A stretch of DNA of 64,000 nucleotides from Bacteriovoracaceae bacterium (GTDB lineage: Bacteria > Bdellovibrionota > Bacteriovoracia > Bacteriovoracales > Bacteriovoracaceae): positions 1 to 64,000 of the forward strand of contig CANEUH010000018.1 in the NCBI GenBank assembly GCA_947441615.1, read 5' to 3'. This document shows positions 17,167 through 26,452 of the stretch, piece by piece; position 1 is the first letter of the stretch, and every line of letters starts with the position of its first letter. The notes under the pieces are model-generated. The model searched no databases. It saw nothing but the letters and a program-made list of their open reading frames with translations, and was not told the origin of the DNA. The position numbers and the translations under genes were made by a program.

Positions 17167-18786
17167 ATGAAACGATTTGCATGGATGCTTTTAATTCTCA
17201 TTAATATTTGCGCTTTCGCTGGCGAAGAAGTGCAAACAATCTCTATCTCAAAGAGTAAGGTTTTTCAAAGTGCCTCACTTGAGTTTCAGTCTGGAAAATA
17301 TGAAAGTACTTTAGAAGAACTAGTTAAAATTGAAACAAAAATAGATAGTTTAAATAGTGGGAATAAACAGGTCCAAGGTTTTATAAAATACTGGAAAGGG
17401 ATTTGTTTTAATAGACTTCAAGAATTTAGTGAGGCGATTAAGCACTTTGAAGGCTCCATCTCGTTTGGTTTTTCACCCAAAGATATAAATTATGAATTAG
17501 GACAGGCCTACTTCGCTTCCGAAAAATTGACGGAGGCAAGTCTTCAGTTTAGAGAGTCCATTAAGAAAAAATTTAAAAGGGCCGTCTCACTTTATTACTT
17601 AGGATATATTACTAAAGAGCTGGGCCAGAAGAGTAAGGCCTATAACTTTTTTAAATTTATAGAAAAATTATCTGACGAAGAAAAAAAAGAGGTTCTCCAG
17701 GCCTCTGAAATGCAAATAGGGGATATGCTTTTAGAGGAAGCAGAAAAAAGTAAAGATGCCTTTAGAACAATTGAATACAAAGTCATTCCTCATTATGAAG
17801 AAACTCTTGCCCTTGATAAGGAATCTGCCCTCGCTCCAGTTATTCAAGAAAAAATTGTAAAGCTTCAAAAAAAATATGATCTTATTTTATTTAATCTAAG
17901 AAATGGAAGACCGACTTTGATTCCACCTTATCTTCTTCGGATTGCACAAGAGTTTGGGCAAGATTCAAACGTGACGTTTTCTCCAGCAGAAACAACCATT
18001 TCTAAGGCGAAGCAATCATCTGGTTATTCAAAAACAGATATCATGGGGAGATATACTTTTTATATTGAAGATTACCTCAGTATTTCTCCGGAAATTCGAT
18101 TTAATAATACTTATTACTTTAACCGCAGTCCTGAAATTTATAGAAACGATAACTACCTTATCGCCCCTGCTGTGAGATCCGCTTTTGAGCATACTTTCAA
18201 TAAAAAACCGGCGGCCCTGCTCTTTGACTATGACTTTAATGAAGCGAGAAGAGATGTTAATGCTGAAAACAAGCTCGTTTTTAATTCAAGATCTAACAAT
18301 CTCATGATTGGTGAGCGGTTTAATTATTTTTCCTGGGGTGAGTCCATCGTGAGATTTAGGTACCGAATACTTGATAGTTACCTAGATGATTCTGATTCAA
18401 CGATGACAAGTGTTGTGTATGAGCAAATCAAAAACTTCGATTTAAATATCTTACTTTTTTATTTTAGCTATGATCGTTTTCGCGTTCAAAATAGTCTCTA
18501 CAATACAGATTCATTTACTTTTAGAGGGGACGTCATTATGTCCCGAGTGAAAGACTGGTTTACTCCTAGTTTTGGACTGGCGCTAACAACCGTAGACCCC
18601 ATTAACGCCAGAGCGACGAGGGGCAGGGAATTATTAATGAATCCGAATGCCAGGATTGCGAAAACGTTTAAGAAAAACTGGAGAGCTAATTTAAAGTTGG
18701 ATTATCAGAAAAATAACTCAAAAGATGAGTCAAATTTTGCTTATTCTAAGACGATTTATGCCTTTGAATTAGAATACCTTTTTTAA
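17167..18786 (+). CDS. TPR protein with outer-membrane beta-barrel-like C-terminus
   Basis: A 539-residue exported protein (signal peptide ending CAFA). Residues 25-230 contain TPR-like helices (for example YWKGICFNRLQEFSEAIKHF and YYLGYITKELGQKSKAYNFF). From about 270 to the end, alternating strands dominate, and the last residues FELEYLF end in Phe, as in outer-membrane barrels. It follows the FecR gene by 20 bases. A scaffold or porin-like partner of that protein is likely; the actual role is unknown. The last four bases overlap the convergent kinase gene. Confidence 0.65.
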   Translation: MKRFAWMLLILINICAFAGEEVQTISISKSKVFQSASLEFQSGKYESTLEELVKIETKIDSLNSGNKQVQGFIKYWKGICFNRLQEFSEAIKHFEGSISFGFSPKDINYELGQAYFASEKLTEASLQFRESIKKKFKRAVSLYYLGYITKELGQKSKAYNFFKFIEKLSDEEKKEVLQASEMQIGDMLLEEAEKSKDAFRTIEYKVIPHYEETLALDKESALAPVIQEKIVKLQKKYDLILFNLRNGRPTLIPPYLLRIAQEFGQDSNVTFSPAETTISKAKQSSGYSKTDIMGRYTFYIEDYLSISPEIRFNNTYYFNRSPEIYRNDNYLIAPAVRSAFEHTFNKKPAALLFDYDFNEARRDVNAENKLVFNSRSNNLMIGERFNYFSWGESIVRFRYRILDSYLDDSDSTMTSVVYEQIKNFDLNILLFYFSYDRFRVQNSLYNTDSFTFRGDVIMSRVKDWFTPSFGLALTTVDPINARATRGRELLMNPNARIAKTFKKNWRANLKLDYQKNNSKDESNFAYSKTIYAFELEYLF

Positions 18787-20549
18787 ACTTTTCCTGGAAA
18801 TTCAATAATGAAAGTGGTTCCAAGGCCTGCGCCCTCACTTTCGGCCCAAATCTTTCCTTTGTGTTTTGAAACGATTTGCTTAACGATGGATAATCCTAGT
18901 CCTGTCCCTCTGAGGCTCTCTCTTGAAGCATCGACTCGATAGAATCTTTCAAAAATTCTTGAAAGATGCTCTTTGCCGATTCCCGGGCCATTGTCTTGAA
19001 TCTTTAAATAAATTTTGGAGTCTTTCATAAAACTACAAATACTGATCGTGACATCTTCGCCAGAGTACTTGCAGGCATTGTCGCAAAGATTCAGAATAAC
19101 TTGTTCAATAAGCCTAAAATCACCGTGAAGATAATCAACCTCTATACTCTGATTAAATACGATCTTCTTCTGAGAATAACTGGCCTTGATATTTTCTTGA
19201 ACACCGTCAACAATGTCTGGCAGAAAAAATTCTTCAGATCTTAGGTAGTTTCTCGATTCGATAACTGAAAGGTTTAATAGGTCATTAAAAAGCGAGATCA
19301 TTCTCTCAGTATTCGCAACAATTTTTTCCAAGAAAGGATGAAGAGTAGAATCAACTTTGGTGGATTGCGACTGAAGGATTTGAGTAAATCCTTTGATGGA
19401 TGTAAGAGGCGTTCGAATTTCATGAGAGACGTTTGCCACAAAATCGACTCGCATTTGTTCGGACAATTTAAATTCAGTAATGTCATAAAAAACCCCAAGG
19501 GCCCCATTCGTTGACCCATGAGAAGATTTAAGTGGAGTTATCGTGAGATCAAAGATTCTATGAGAATTATTACTCAAGGGGAAATTCATGGCCTTTAATG
19601 ATTGAGGTGCTCCTGTTGTTAAAACAGATCTAAAGGCCGCAAGAACTTCGTCAGAGAAAATATGCCATATTTTTTTATTAATTTCCTGACCTTCCCTGGA
19701 GTTCATGAAATTATTTTTAAATTTACTATTAAAAAACAAAATACTTTCATAACGATCGACAGCAATAATGTCGTCGTTAATTGATTCTAAAATGGCAGTG
19801 TTCTTTTCGTTTTCAATTTGAACTTCCAAGATTTGTTCTTGAAGTTTGATATCAGCTTTATTAAGTGCCTCTTCAATCGCTCCCCATTCATCTCTTTCGT
19901 AAAGAAGCTCAAGACTTTTATTAAAGGGGATATCGTCTTTAAACTTTTCAACCTTTGAAAGAATGATTCCCAATGGTTTTGTCGATCTAAAGAAGAGAAA
20001 AATAAAAACCAGATATGAAATCACTGCAAAGGGAACAATCCTTAAAAAAAGAACTCTATCAAACCTGTCCATATTATCTCTAAGTGAAGAAACAGGAATG
20101 ACTTTTCTGATCAAAAGATCTTCGCCAAGCCTCATCGAAGAAAAGACTGCCTGTGTTCCAAAAATTTGGCTTTTCTTTAATTCAGATGCAAATTTTGATT
20201 CATGGGAAGCTTCGACCTCGGAGAGGTCCACTATTTTCTGTCCTTCTTTTGACTTATCGATACTGTCACACAAAATAGTTCCGTCTCTTGTTAAAAGAGT
20301 ATAGTGAACGTCATTAAGCGGAGGAAGGGATCGGCACCACATTTCCCAATTCACGTTTGCCCTTAATAGGGTATGTTTCATTAAACGTAGGTCTTCTTCA
20401 ACCTGGATAGTCATTTGGGAAACGAGTCCAGAGCGGTAGGAGGAACGATAGAGAAAAAGAATCAGAAACAGGGTCGGTAAAAAGATCACGAGAGTTAGCC
20501 TCGCGATCCTGTAAAAGAAGAACCAAGGGTAGGGCGTCCTAGAGGACAT
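18783..20549 (-). CDS. PhoR-like membrane sensor histidine kinase
   Basis: A 588-residue kinase. TM1 (about 12-35), a periplasmic loop of around 130 residues and TM2 (about 178-198) are followed by a HAMP-like linker, a PAS domain (NDDIIAVDRYESILFFNSKF), the dimerisation helix with the phospho-acceptor His in FVANVSHEIRTPLTSIKG, then the ATPase boxes N (LIEQVILNLCDNACKYS), G1 (DNGPGIG), F and G2 (GTGLGLSIVKQI). This order is that of PhoR. It overlaps its response regulator by 11 bases. An in-frame TTG at 20567 is an alternative start. Whether the signal is phosphate is not known. Confidence 0.9.
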   Translation of the reverse strand: MSSRTPYPWFFFYRIARLTLVIFLPTLFLILFLYRSSYRSGLVSQMTIQVEEDLRLMKHTLLRANVNWEMWCRSLPPLNDVHYTLLTRDGTILCDSIDKSKEGQKIVDLSEVEASHESKFASELKKSQIFGTQAVFSSMRLGEDLLIRKVIPVSSLRDNMDRFDRVLFLRIVPFAVISYLVFIFLFFRSTKPLGIILSKVEKFKDDIPFNKSLELLYERDEWGAIEEALNKADIKLQEQILEVQIENEKNTAILESINDDIIAVDRYESILFFNSKFKNNFMNSREGQEINKKIWHIFSDEVLAAFRSVLTTGAPQSLKAMNFPLSNNSHRIFDLTITPLKSSHGSTNGALGVFYDITEFKLSEQMRVDFVANVSHEIRTPLTSIKGFTQILQSQSTKVDSTLHPFLEKIVANTERMISLFNDLLNLSVIESRNYLRSEEFFLPDIVDGVQENIKASYSQKKIVFNQSIEVDYLHGDFRLIEQVILNLCDNACKYSGEDVTISICSFMKDSKIYLKIQDNGPGIGKEHLSRIFERFYRVDASRESLRGTGLGLSIVKQIVSKHKGKIWAESEGAGLGTTFIIEFPGKV

Positions 20550-21237
20550 CTTTGAATCTATAACCAATCCCTCTAATCGTTTCTATCATTTCCGAAGCTT
20601 CACCTATTTTTTTTCTAAGCCCTGCGATGTGAGTATCAATCGTTCTTCCAGTCACGAAAATGTTTTCGCCTTGGATATTGTTGATAAATTGTTCTCTTGT
20701 AAAAACGTGGCCTGGTTTTAGGGTGAGCATTGAAAGAATTTTAAACTCAGTAGATGTAAGCTGAACTTCTTCTTTACCAACGGTTACTTTACATTTATTG
20801 ATTTCTATTTTCATAAGGCCAAAATCAAGAAAGTCATTCTTTTTTGATTCTGATTTATCTAGGCTTCTTAACTGAACTCTTACGCGAGCCTGTAAGACAT
20901 TCAAATCAAACGGCTTGGTAATATAATCATCCGCTCCAGCATCTAGTGCGGCAACAATGTTATCTGGTTGGGTGAGTGCAGTGATCATAATAACGGGAGT
21001 TTCAGAGTATTTTTTTTGTGATCTTAATTTTTTGGTGAACTCTAAACCGCTCATGATTCCGGGAAGCATCCAATCAATAATAAAAAGATCAATGGACTCT
21101 GTCCTTTCTACGATTGTAATGGCCTTGTCGACACTTTCGGCGGTGATGACCTCATGGCCCTCTGTTTTTAGTTGGAAACTAATCAGGTCACGAATATCCT
21201 GTTCGTCTTCAATAACAAGTATGGTTGAATTTTTCAT
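20539..21237 (-). CDS. PhoB/OmpR-family response regulator
   Basis: A 232-residue regulator. Receiver domain: acidic pair in VIEDEQD, phospho-acceptor Asp in LFIIDWMLPG (about residue 55), Thr/Lys switch in MITA and DDYITKPF. C-terminal winged helix: LTSTEFKILSMLTLKPGHVFTREQ and VTGRTIDTHIAGLRKKIG, ending IRGIGYRF. It is the partner of the overlapping kinase. The leader region to 21437 is shared with a divergent lipoprotein operon, which may be one of its targets; no Pho box was recognised. Confidence 0.92.
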   Translation of the reverse strand: MKNSTILVIEDEQDIRDLISFQLKTEGHEVITAESVDKAITIVERTESIDLFIIDWMLPGIMSGLEFTKKLRSQKKYSETPVIMITALTQPDNIVAALDAGADDYITKPFDLNVLQARVRVQLRSLDKSESKKNDFLDFGLMKIEINKCKVTVGKEEVQLTSTEFKILSMLTLKPGHVFTREQFINNIQGENIFVTGRTIDTHIAGLRKKIGEASEMIETIRGIGYRFKDVL

Positions 21238-21400
21238 GTCTCTAATACTAGCAAACAGGCCAGATTCAATAAAGTTAAACTTTACCCGCTAGTATAGGAA
21301 AAAAAGTCTTTCTAATGGCCTCCGTTTTTACTCAGAAATTAGACTATTCCTTATGAGTTCAACCGAGACAGAGCGTGTCATAAGGTTTCTTAAAGTCTCA

Positions 21401-21429
21401 TTGACTTAGATGGATCTAGAGTTCACAAT
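21401..21429 (+). promoter_or_regulatory. Candidate promoter of the lipoprotein operon
   Basis: TTGACT (21401-21406), 17 bases, then CACAAT (21424-21429). The expected transcription start would fall almost on the ATG at 21438, and no Shine-Dalgarno precedes that gene, so the message may be leaderless. Confidence 0.35.
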
Positions 21430-21437
21430 TTTTGCAA

Positions 21438-22394
21438 ATGAAAAAGATATATTTTCTTCTACTTTTAGGCGGATGTTCAATTTTTAGATCAGGCCCCGAT
21501 CTATCTGAGAATTCAAAAAATGCTCCAGGATGGATTTATTCACCCTACGATTCCTGCTCAGAAGAAGTAGAACTATGTGCTGTGGGAGAGGCAAGATCTC
21601 TTGCTCAAGCTGATGGACAGGCCAGAAGTAATCTCGCAAGTATTTTTGAAATTAGGGTGACATCAGAATTTAATGCACAAACGTCTAGTCAGTCTGGATC
21701 TCATTGGCAGGGGCAAGTTAATCAAGAAGTTCAACAATCCTTACAGGAATCGGTTGATCAAATCCTTGAAACGGTTCAAATTAAAAAACGTTTTAAAGAT
21801 AAAGGTCTCACTTATTCTCTAGCTTCAATTGATAGGGCAAAGGCCTCTGAACTTGTAGGTACTAGGCTATCCAAGTTAGATGATGAACTTAATTCCCACT
21901 GGAGTAAGCGGAGCCGAACAAATCTTCGGAACATCATTCGTCTTTATATGGAACGCGAAAAGCTCAATGAGAGGTACTCAATTCTTTCGGGTTCATCTAG
22001 ACCTTCAATGATGACATTTAAAGAAATTACAGAGTGGAGAGAGTCTCGATTAAAACCTGAACCACTTGCCCTTCGTATTGGTCAGGCACCCGATTGGATG
22101 AGTGAGAAGCTAAAAGAACTTCTGACTGAAGCGGGATTTAAACTAGTTAAGGGTGATGCCGACAAAGCAATTTCACTAAATGTTGATTCGATCAAGGAGT
22201 TTTTAAATGTTCAGGGGTTTGAAAAATACACCTTCACCATGAATCTGACGAGTTTTGAGAAGGGTGAAAAAAATAAAGTCTTATCGGCATCTGAAACTGT
22301 TACCGGAAGATCACAGGCAGATGCACTTTTGAAAGTGAAACGTTTTTTTAATGAATATATAGAAAAACATTTATCTGATTTACGTCTTGATTAA
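21438..22394 (+). CDS. LPP20-like lipoprotein
   Basis: A protein of about 318 residues. The signal peptide with lipobox LLGGC gives a lipid-anchored Cys. The next region (APGWIYSPYDSCSEEVELC, then AVGEARSLAQADGQAR) matches the LPP20/LPO domain form PxW ... AVGxA ... A ... A. The C-terminal 120 residues look like a second alpha/beta module (APDWMSEKLKELLTEAGFKL). It is first in a run of four lipoprotein genes that includes LpoB. Probably an outer-membrane lipoprotein aiding cell-wall synthesis; inferred from context. Confidence 0.65.
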   Translation: MKKIYFLLLLGGCSIFRSGPDLSENSKNAPGWIYSPYDSCSEEVELCAVGEARSLAQADGQARSNLASIFEIRVTSEFNAQTSSQSGSHWQGQVNQEVQQSLQESVDQILETVQIKKRFKDKGLTYSLASIDRAKASELVGTRLSKLDDELNSHWSKRSRTNLRNIIRLYMEREKLNERYSILSGSSRPSMMTFKEITEWRESRLKPEPLALRIGQAPDWMSEKLKELLTEAGFKLVKGDADKAISLNVDSIKEFLNVQGFEKYTFTMNLTSFEKGEKNKVLSASETVTGRSQADALLKVKRFFNEYIEKHLSDLRLD

Positions 22395-22411
22395 TTTAAA
22401 AGGAGCTTTTT

Positions 22412-23095
22412 ATGATGAAGCTAATGTCTTTATTATTGGTTCTGTCTCTAGGTGTTGCCTGTTCCTCAAAAAAGAAAGTTAAGGAAGTTGATTACTCGTC
22501 AACAATTTCTAAAGACTTTGAAGTAAAAGAATCTTCAACTAATGGCATTCGCCCAGGTTGGATTGAAGATGCAGAAATTTGGACGGCCCAAGAAAATATG
22601 GATGTTTCAAAATTTCGCTACTTCTCTTTTGAGACTGAGCCAAAAGTTAATCGTGAAATCGCCTGTAATTTAGCCAAGGCAAACGTTAGAAGTGATATCG
22701 CTGCAGAAATTACAACTTTCATTCAAAAATCCCTCGCAGCCTCTACAGAAGGGCAAACTGCTATTGATGCAAATAATCCAAAGACTCAACCTCTTCGTGA
22801 CTATGTTTCAAACACTCTTGCTGAAAAAATTCAGTCACTAGTCCACGGGGCTTCAGTCATTAAAACCTACTGGGAAAAAAGAAATTATCAACAGAAAATG
22901 GGAGCGAAAAAGGATTTCATCGGATTTACTTGCGCTGCTCTCATACGCATGGAAACAAATCGCTTGAAATCTGCGATTGATAAAGCTTCAGAAGATCTGG
23001 TCGAAAAAGCAGATCCAGAATTGAAAGACAATGTAAAAAAAGCACTTGAAAAAATTGATGAGGACTTTGTCAAAGCTCGTCATGGTGAAGTTTAA
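22412..23095 (+). CDS. LPP20-like lipoprotein
   Basis: A 227-residue lipoprotein (lipobox LGVAC). It shares the pattern RPGWIEDAEIW, then CNLAKANVRSDIAAEIT, with LPP20-type proteins and probably with its upstream neighbour. The C-terminus is a charged helix. AAAGGAGC precedes the start. It sits between the first LPP20-like gene (17 bases away) and lpoB (12 bases away), so one transcript is likely. Confidence 0.65.
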   Translation: MMKLMSLLLVLSLGVACSSKKKVKEVDYSSTISKDFEVKESSTNGIRPGWIEDAEIWTAQENMDVSKFRYFSFETEPKVNREIACNLAKANVRSDIAAEITTFIQKSLAASTEGQTAIDANNPKTQPLRDYVSNTLAEKIQSLVHGASVIKTYWEKRNYQQKMGAKKDFIGFTCAALIRMETNRLKSAIDKASEDLVEKADPELKDNVKKALEKIDEDFVKARHGEV

Positions 23096-23107
23096 TAGGA
23101 GATTCTC

Positions 23108-23713
23108 ATGAAATTTTTAGTTACTTTTTTGTCCCTTGCTGTTCTTGCTTCTTCATGTGGAAGTTTTAAAGCTCAGCGAGTGGACGCCAATACTTCTGAT
23201 GAGAAGGGGCTCGCCATTACTGATAACTGGATGAGTGCGGATACCACTCAAGCGACGACAGATGTGATTAAGCAAATGAAGGCCCATCCTGGTTACGGAA
23301 AAATGAAGTCTAGATTCGGAACACCGAAGGTCTTTATTGCTGAAGTTCAGAACCAAACTTCTGAGGCCTATTTCCCGATCGGTGACTTAAACGATGAATT
23401 ATTAAATGAGCTTTCTCTGTCTGGAGAATTTGAGCTTGTTGATGCTCAAGCTCGTGATCAGATTCTTAAAGAAATTACTTACCAAAATGACGGAATGGTT
23501 GATCCTGCTACGGCTAAAAAAATTGGAAAGCAAACAGGTGCTGATATCATGATTTTTGGTAACGTCTACATGAAGCCAGAAAAGCGCGATGGAAAAACTA
23601 TCAAGGAATATTCGGTTAATATTCGTATGACGGATATTGAGAAAGCAACGGAAGTTCTCCGTACGAGAACAAAAGTCTTTAAGTATTCAGAGAAGTCTAA
23701 GATCGGATGGTAA
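23108..23713 (+). CDS. lpoB: LpoB-type lipoprotein activator of penicillin-binding protein
   Basis: A 201-residue lipoprotein (lipobox LASSC). The mature domain fits LpoB: GLAITDNWMSADT near the front, then FIAEVQNQTSEAYFPIGDLN, ELSLSGEFELVDA, KKIGKQTGADIMIFGNVY and a closing strand YSVNIRMTDIEK. In Enterobacteria LpoB reaches from the outer membrane through the peptidoglycan to stimulate PBP1b. This version has only a short linker after the Cys. It overlaps the next gene by seven bases (ATGGTAA). Confidence 0.82.
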   Translation: MKFLVTFLSLAVLASSCGSFKAQRVDANTSDEKGLAITDNWMSADTTQATTDVIKQMKAHPGYGKMKSRFGTPKVFIAEVQNQTSEAYFPIGDLNDELLNELSLSGEFELVDAQARDQILKEITYQNDGMVDPATAKKIGKQTGADIMIFGNVYMKPEKRDGKTIKEYSVNIRMTDIEKATEVLRTRTKVFKYSEKSKIGW

Positions 23714-25353
23714 GATTTTATTCATTAACTTTAATTGCTCTTTTATTCTTGGGGGCCTGTGCCTCCAAGATGAAAGATCAAATGAAGGAATACAGAGTAG
23801 CGTTTGCCGCAAAAGATTTAACAAAAGCTGCCGAGCTTCTTGAGAAGTCTGAGCTAAAAAAAGATAAGAAAAGTATTCTTTTGTGGCATCTTGAAAAAGG
23901 GACTCTCGCTCTGGCCCAGGACAATCTAGACCAGTCGATTTCTCATTTTCAAACATCACTTGAACTTATTGATAAGCTCTTCACGACGAAGCTCACCTCA
24001 AAGGCCTCAAGCTTATTCATTAATGATGCTTCTGATGATTTTTACGGTGCTAGTTACGAGCGCTCCTACGCGCACTACTTTTTAGCGAAAGCTCTTTATG
24101 CTCGTTTTAAAAAATCTGGAAATAAATTAGACTTACAGGGATCGCGAGGAACCATTCTTGCCTGGGATACTTATTTTACGGATCTGCAGCGATCGGCTTC
24201 TTCTAAGACACTTTATTCAACTGATCTTATGCTAAAAGTTTTTGGTGGCCAAATTCATGAAGTCAGTGAGATCAGAAGTGATAAGCAAATTTCCCTCCAA
24301 TTATATAAAGATGCCCTCAATATTCTTAGCACTCAGGGGGGCGTTTTCTCCGTTTTTAATACAAAAAGTTCGGATTATATAAAGTACTTTGAAAAAGAAG
24401 GAAAAATATCTTCTGATCTTTACCAAGGAACAAGTCAAAAAGATGATCTTAAGGATTTTCTTCATTATAAAATTCTCTCTTTGACAAAAGAGATTAGAAG
24501 TAGCGAATTTAATAAAGAGATTAAAGCACTTCATGCAAAAGATGACATTGCAAAAAGAGCAGGGAATGGTCCTGCGAACGTGGTTTTAGTTTTTGAGCAA
24601 GGATTTATTCCTCAAAAAGTTGGAAAGCCATTTAATTTCGGAATTAAAGGAGCAATAAATTCCGTAGATAATTCTGGGGCCAAAGCTTTTATTGCAACAG
24701 TTGGAACCGAGTTTATTACCTACTTTGCGATGAATAAATTAGGGATGTATCCCGGAGATACTGCAAGTCCTGGAAGCTTTGTTTTTGCTCATGATATGAC
24801 GAGGCTTGCAGTTCAAGAAGCTGCTATTGAATTTGAGCTTCCGATGATTGAGAGTGTTCCCTCTGTAAAAAGAACTGAAGTGTTCATCTTAAACGATAAA
24901 AATGCCATTTTTTATCAAGGTCCGCTTCCAGTTGTTTCTGAAAACGGAGACATTGCGAAAGTCGTTCTTGAGGAAGACGTCGTTTCTCATTATGTAAAAA
25001 CTGGAACAAGAGTTGCGATTAAACATATTCTTGCCATTGTGGCGGCCATGAAGGTTTACCAAACTCTTCAAAAAGGTAATGAGGGTGGAGATCTACTGGC
25101 GAAATCTGCTGCCATGGCGACATATGTTGGTGCCTCTAAAGGAATTTCCGCCTTTGAAAAGGCGGACACTCGCCACTGGACAACACTTCCTCAGGCCCTA
25201 AGAATGACTGAAGTTAAATTACTACCTGGTCAGTACAAAATCGGTGTAGCGCTTTATGACGGAGAAAAAGCTCCTTTGTCACCGACTGCAATTGTCGGAG
25301 AAATTCAAGTAAAAGATCAGATTAAGACCATTTATACTTTTCCACTCCAGTAA
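23707..25353 (+). CDS. COG3014-like lipoprotein with N-terminal TPR
   Basis: A 548-residue lipoprotein (lipobox LGACA). Residues 30-140 are TPR-like helices, including LLWHLEKGTLALAQDNLDQS and YGASYERSYAHYFLAKAL. The C-terminal 270 residues are beta-rich with NVVLVFEQGFIPQKVGKPFN and ATVGTEFITYF. This matches the uncharacterised COG3014 type often found beside LpoB and LPP20 genes. It is translationally coupled to lpoB. Role unknown; probably part of the same envelope complex. Confidence 0.72.
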   Translation: MVRFYSLTLIALLFLGACASKMKDQMKEYRVAFAAKDLTKAAELLEKSELKKDKKSILLWHLEKGTLALAQDNLDQSISHFQTSLELIDKLFTTKLTSKASSLFINDASDDFYGASYERSYAHYFLAKALYARFKKSGNKLDLQGSRGTILAWDTYFTDLQRSASSKTLYSTDLMLKVFGGQIHEVSEIRSDKQISLQLYKDALNILSTQGGVFSVFNTKSSDYIKYFEKEGKISSDLYQGTSQKDDLKDFLHYKILSLTKEIRSSEFNKEIKALHAKDDIAKRAGNGPANVVLVFEQGFIPQKVGKPFNFGIKGAINSVDNSGAKAFIATVGTEFITYFAMNKLGMYPGDTASPGSFVFAHDMTRLAVQEAAIEFELPMIESVPSVKRTEVFILNDKNAIFYQGPLPVVSENGDIAKVVLEEDVVSHYVKTGTRVAIKHILAIVAAMKVYQTLQKGNEGGDLLAKSAAMATYVGASKGISAFEKADTRHWTTLPQALRMTEVKLLPGQYKIGVALYDGEKAPLSPTAIVGEIQVKDQIKTIYTFPLQ

Positions 25354-25406
25354 AAATTTTATTTTTTTGTCTCGAGTTATCACCGTGGCCGCCGATGAGC
25401 TAGGTG

Positions 25407-26336
25407 ATGAAGAAGATCTGCGCTCTTATTTTCATTTCTTTTGGTCTGTCTGCCTTTGCGGTAGAAGACAAAATCATTCATGTTGAAGGAAGCTTGACCA
25501 CGGGCCGAAGTTGGATGGATTACACTTCATCTAAAGAATTAAATCTAAAAAAACTTTTGGAGCTTCTCTCTCGTTCATCGACTGGAGAAAAAATCATTAA
25601 AGAAGCTCAGTACAAGGCAGCTCGGACAGGTTTATTAATCGAAGATGTGATTAAAGTGGGTGAAAGTTCTCTCACTGATACAACGCTTGTTAGAAAATTT
25701 TCCCCTCACTCGCCGGAACATGTCATCTATGAATCTCGATCAGTTGTTTATATTAGTAAAAATCTTGCCTGGGACGATGCTCTTTTAGATCTCGCTCATG
25801 AGCTAACACATTACGTGTATCGGGAAGGCTTTAATCCTTACTCTGAATCATTTAATGCGAAAGACTTCATCAAATCAACGATTGAAGGCGCTGGTGGAGA
25901 AGTTCAGGCCTTCTTAACGGAATGCCGGGTTTTAAAAGAATTATTTTCCCGAAGGGTTCAAAGTAGATTTAATTGCCAAAAAATCGAGGACTCTTCTGGT
26001 CAGTTATCGTATTCAAAGGCTGTCGAGCTCTTTTATCATGTTGGGTCATACTTTGATGGGTTCCATGCACAACTCAAAAAACGTGATATCGCTAGCTCAT
26101 TTTCAGACCTAAAACCTGAGAAAATAAATTTTATTTCCTCAGCCTACGGAGTTCCGTATCCAGTTGCGGCTTTGATGGAGTTCGATCTGGTGGTTAATAA
26201 GGTCTGTGAGAACGATAAAAAGCGTCTTGCCTATATGCAGCAAGGACCTAAGAGGGGTCCGGCCTCGGCCAATAATGGACAAGTAAAGTTTGTTGAAAGC
26301 TATTCAGCGCGGTGTGGAGAAAAAACCTCTCCCTAA
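25407..26336 (+). CDS. Secreted putative zinc peptidase
   Basis: A 309-residue exported protein (signal peptide ending SAFA). LLDLAHELTHYVYREGF at about residues 130-146 carries HELTH, the HExxH zinc site, and a downstream EGAGGEVQAF could supply a third Glu ligand. I cannot assign a peptidase family. ATG at 25407 is preferred over the in-frame GTG just before it, with AGG upstream. It follows the lipoprotein operon by 53 bases and may be part of it. Confidence 0.6.
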   Translation: MKKICALIFISFGLSAFAVEDKIIHVEGSLTTGRSWMDYTSSKELNLKKLLELLSRSSTGEKIIKEAQYKAARTGLLIEDVIKVGESSLTDTTLVRKFSPHSPEHVIYESRSVVYISKNLAWDDALLDLAHELTHYVYREGFNPYSESFNAKDFIKSTIEGAGGEVQAFLTECRVLKELFSRRVQSRFNCQKIEDSSGQLSYSKAVELFYHVGSYFDGFHAQLKKRDIASSFSDLKPEKINFISSAYGVPYPVAALMEFDLVVNKVCENDKKRLAYMQQGPKRGPASANNGQVKFVESYSARCGEKTSP

Positions 26337-26384
26337 GCCCTCTCAAACATTCTTCGACAATTTGTTGAAATCTCAGCAGTTTCA

Positions 26385-26413
26385 TTGACGAAAAAAGACC
26401 CTAAAGGTAAAAA
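26385..26413 (+). promoter_or_regulatory. Candidate promoter of the nuo operon
   Basis: TTGACG (26385-26390), a 17-base spacer and TAAAAA (26408-26413) lie 40 bases before nuoB, giving a short leader with GGAG before the ATG. The -10 is AT-rich but only four of six matches. Confidence 0.4.
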
Positions 26414-26452
26414 TAGGGGTACATATTTTTTCTAAGAAACCGGAGTTCCTCC

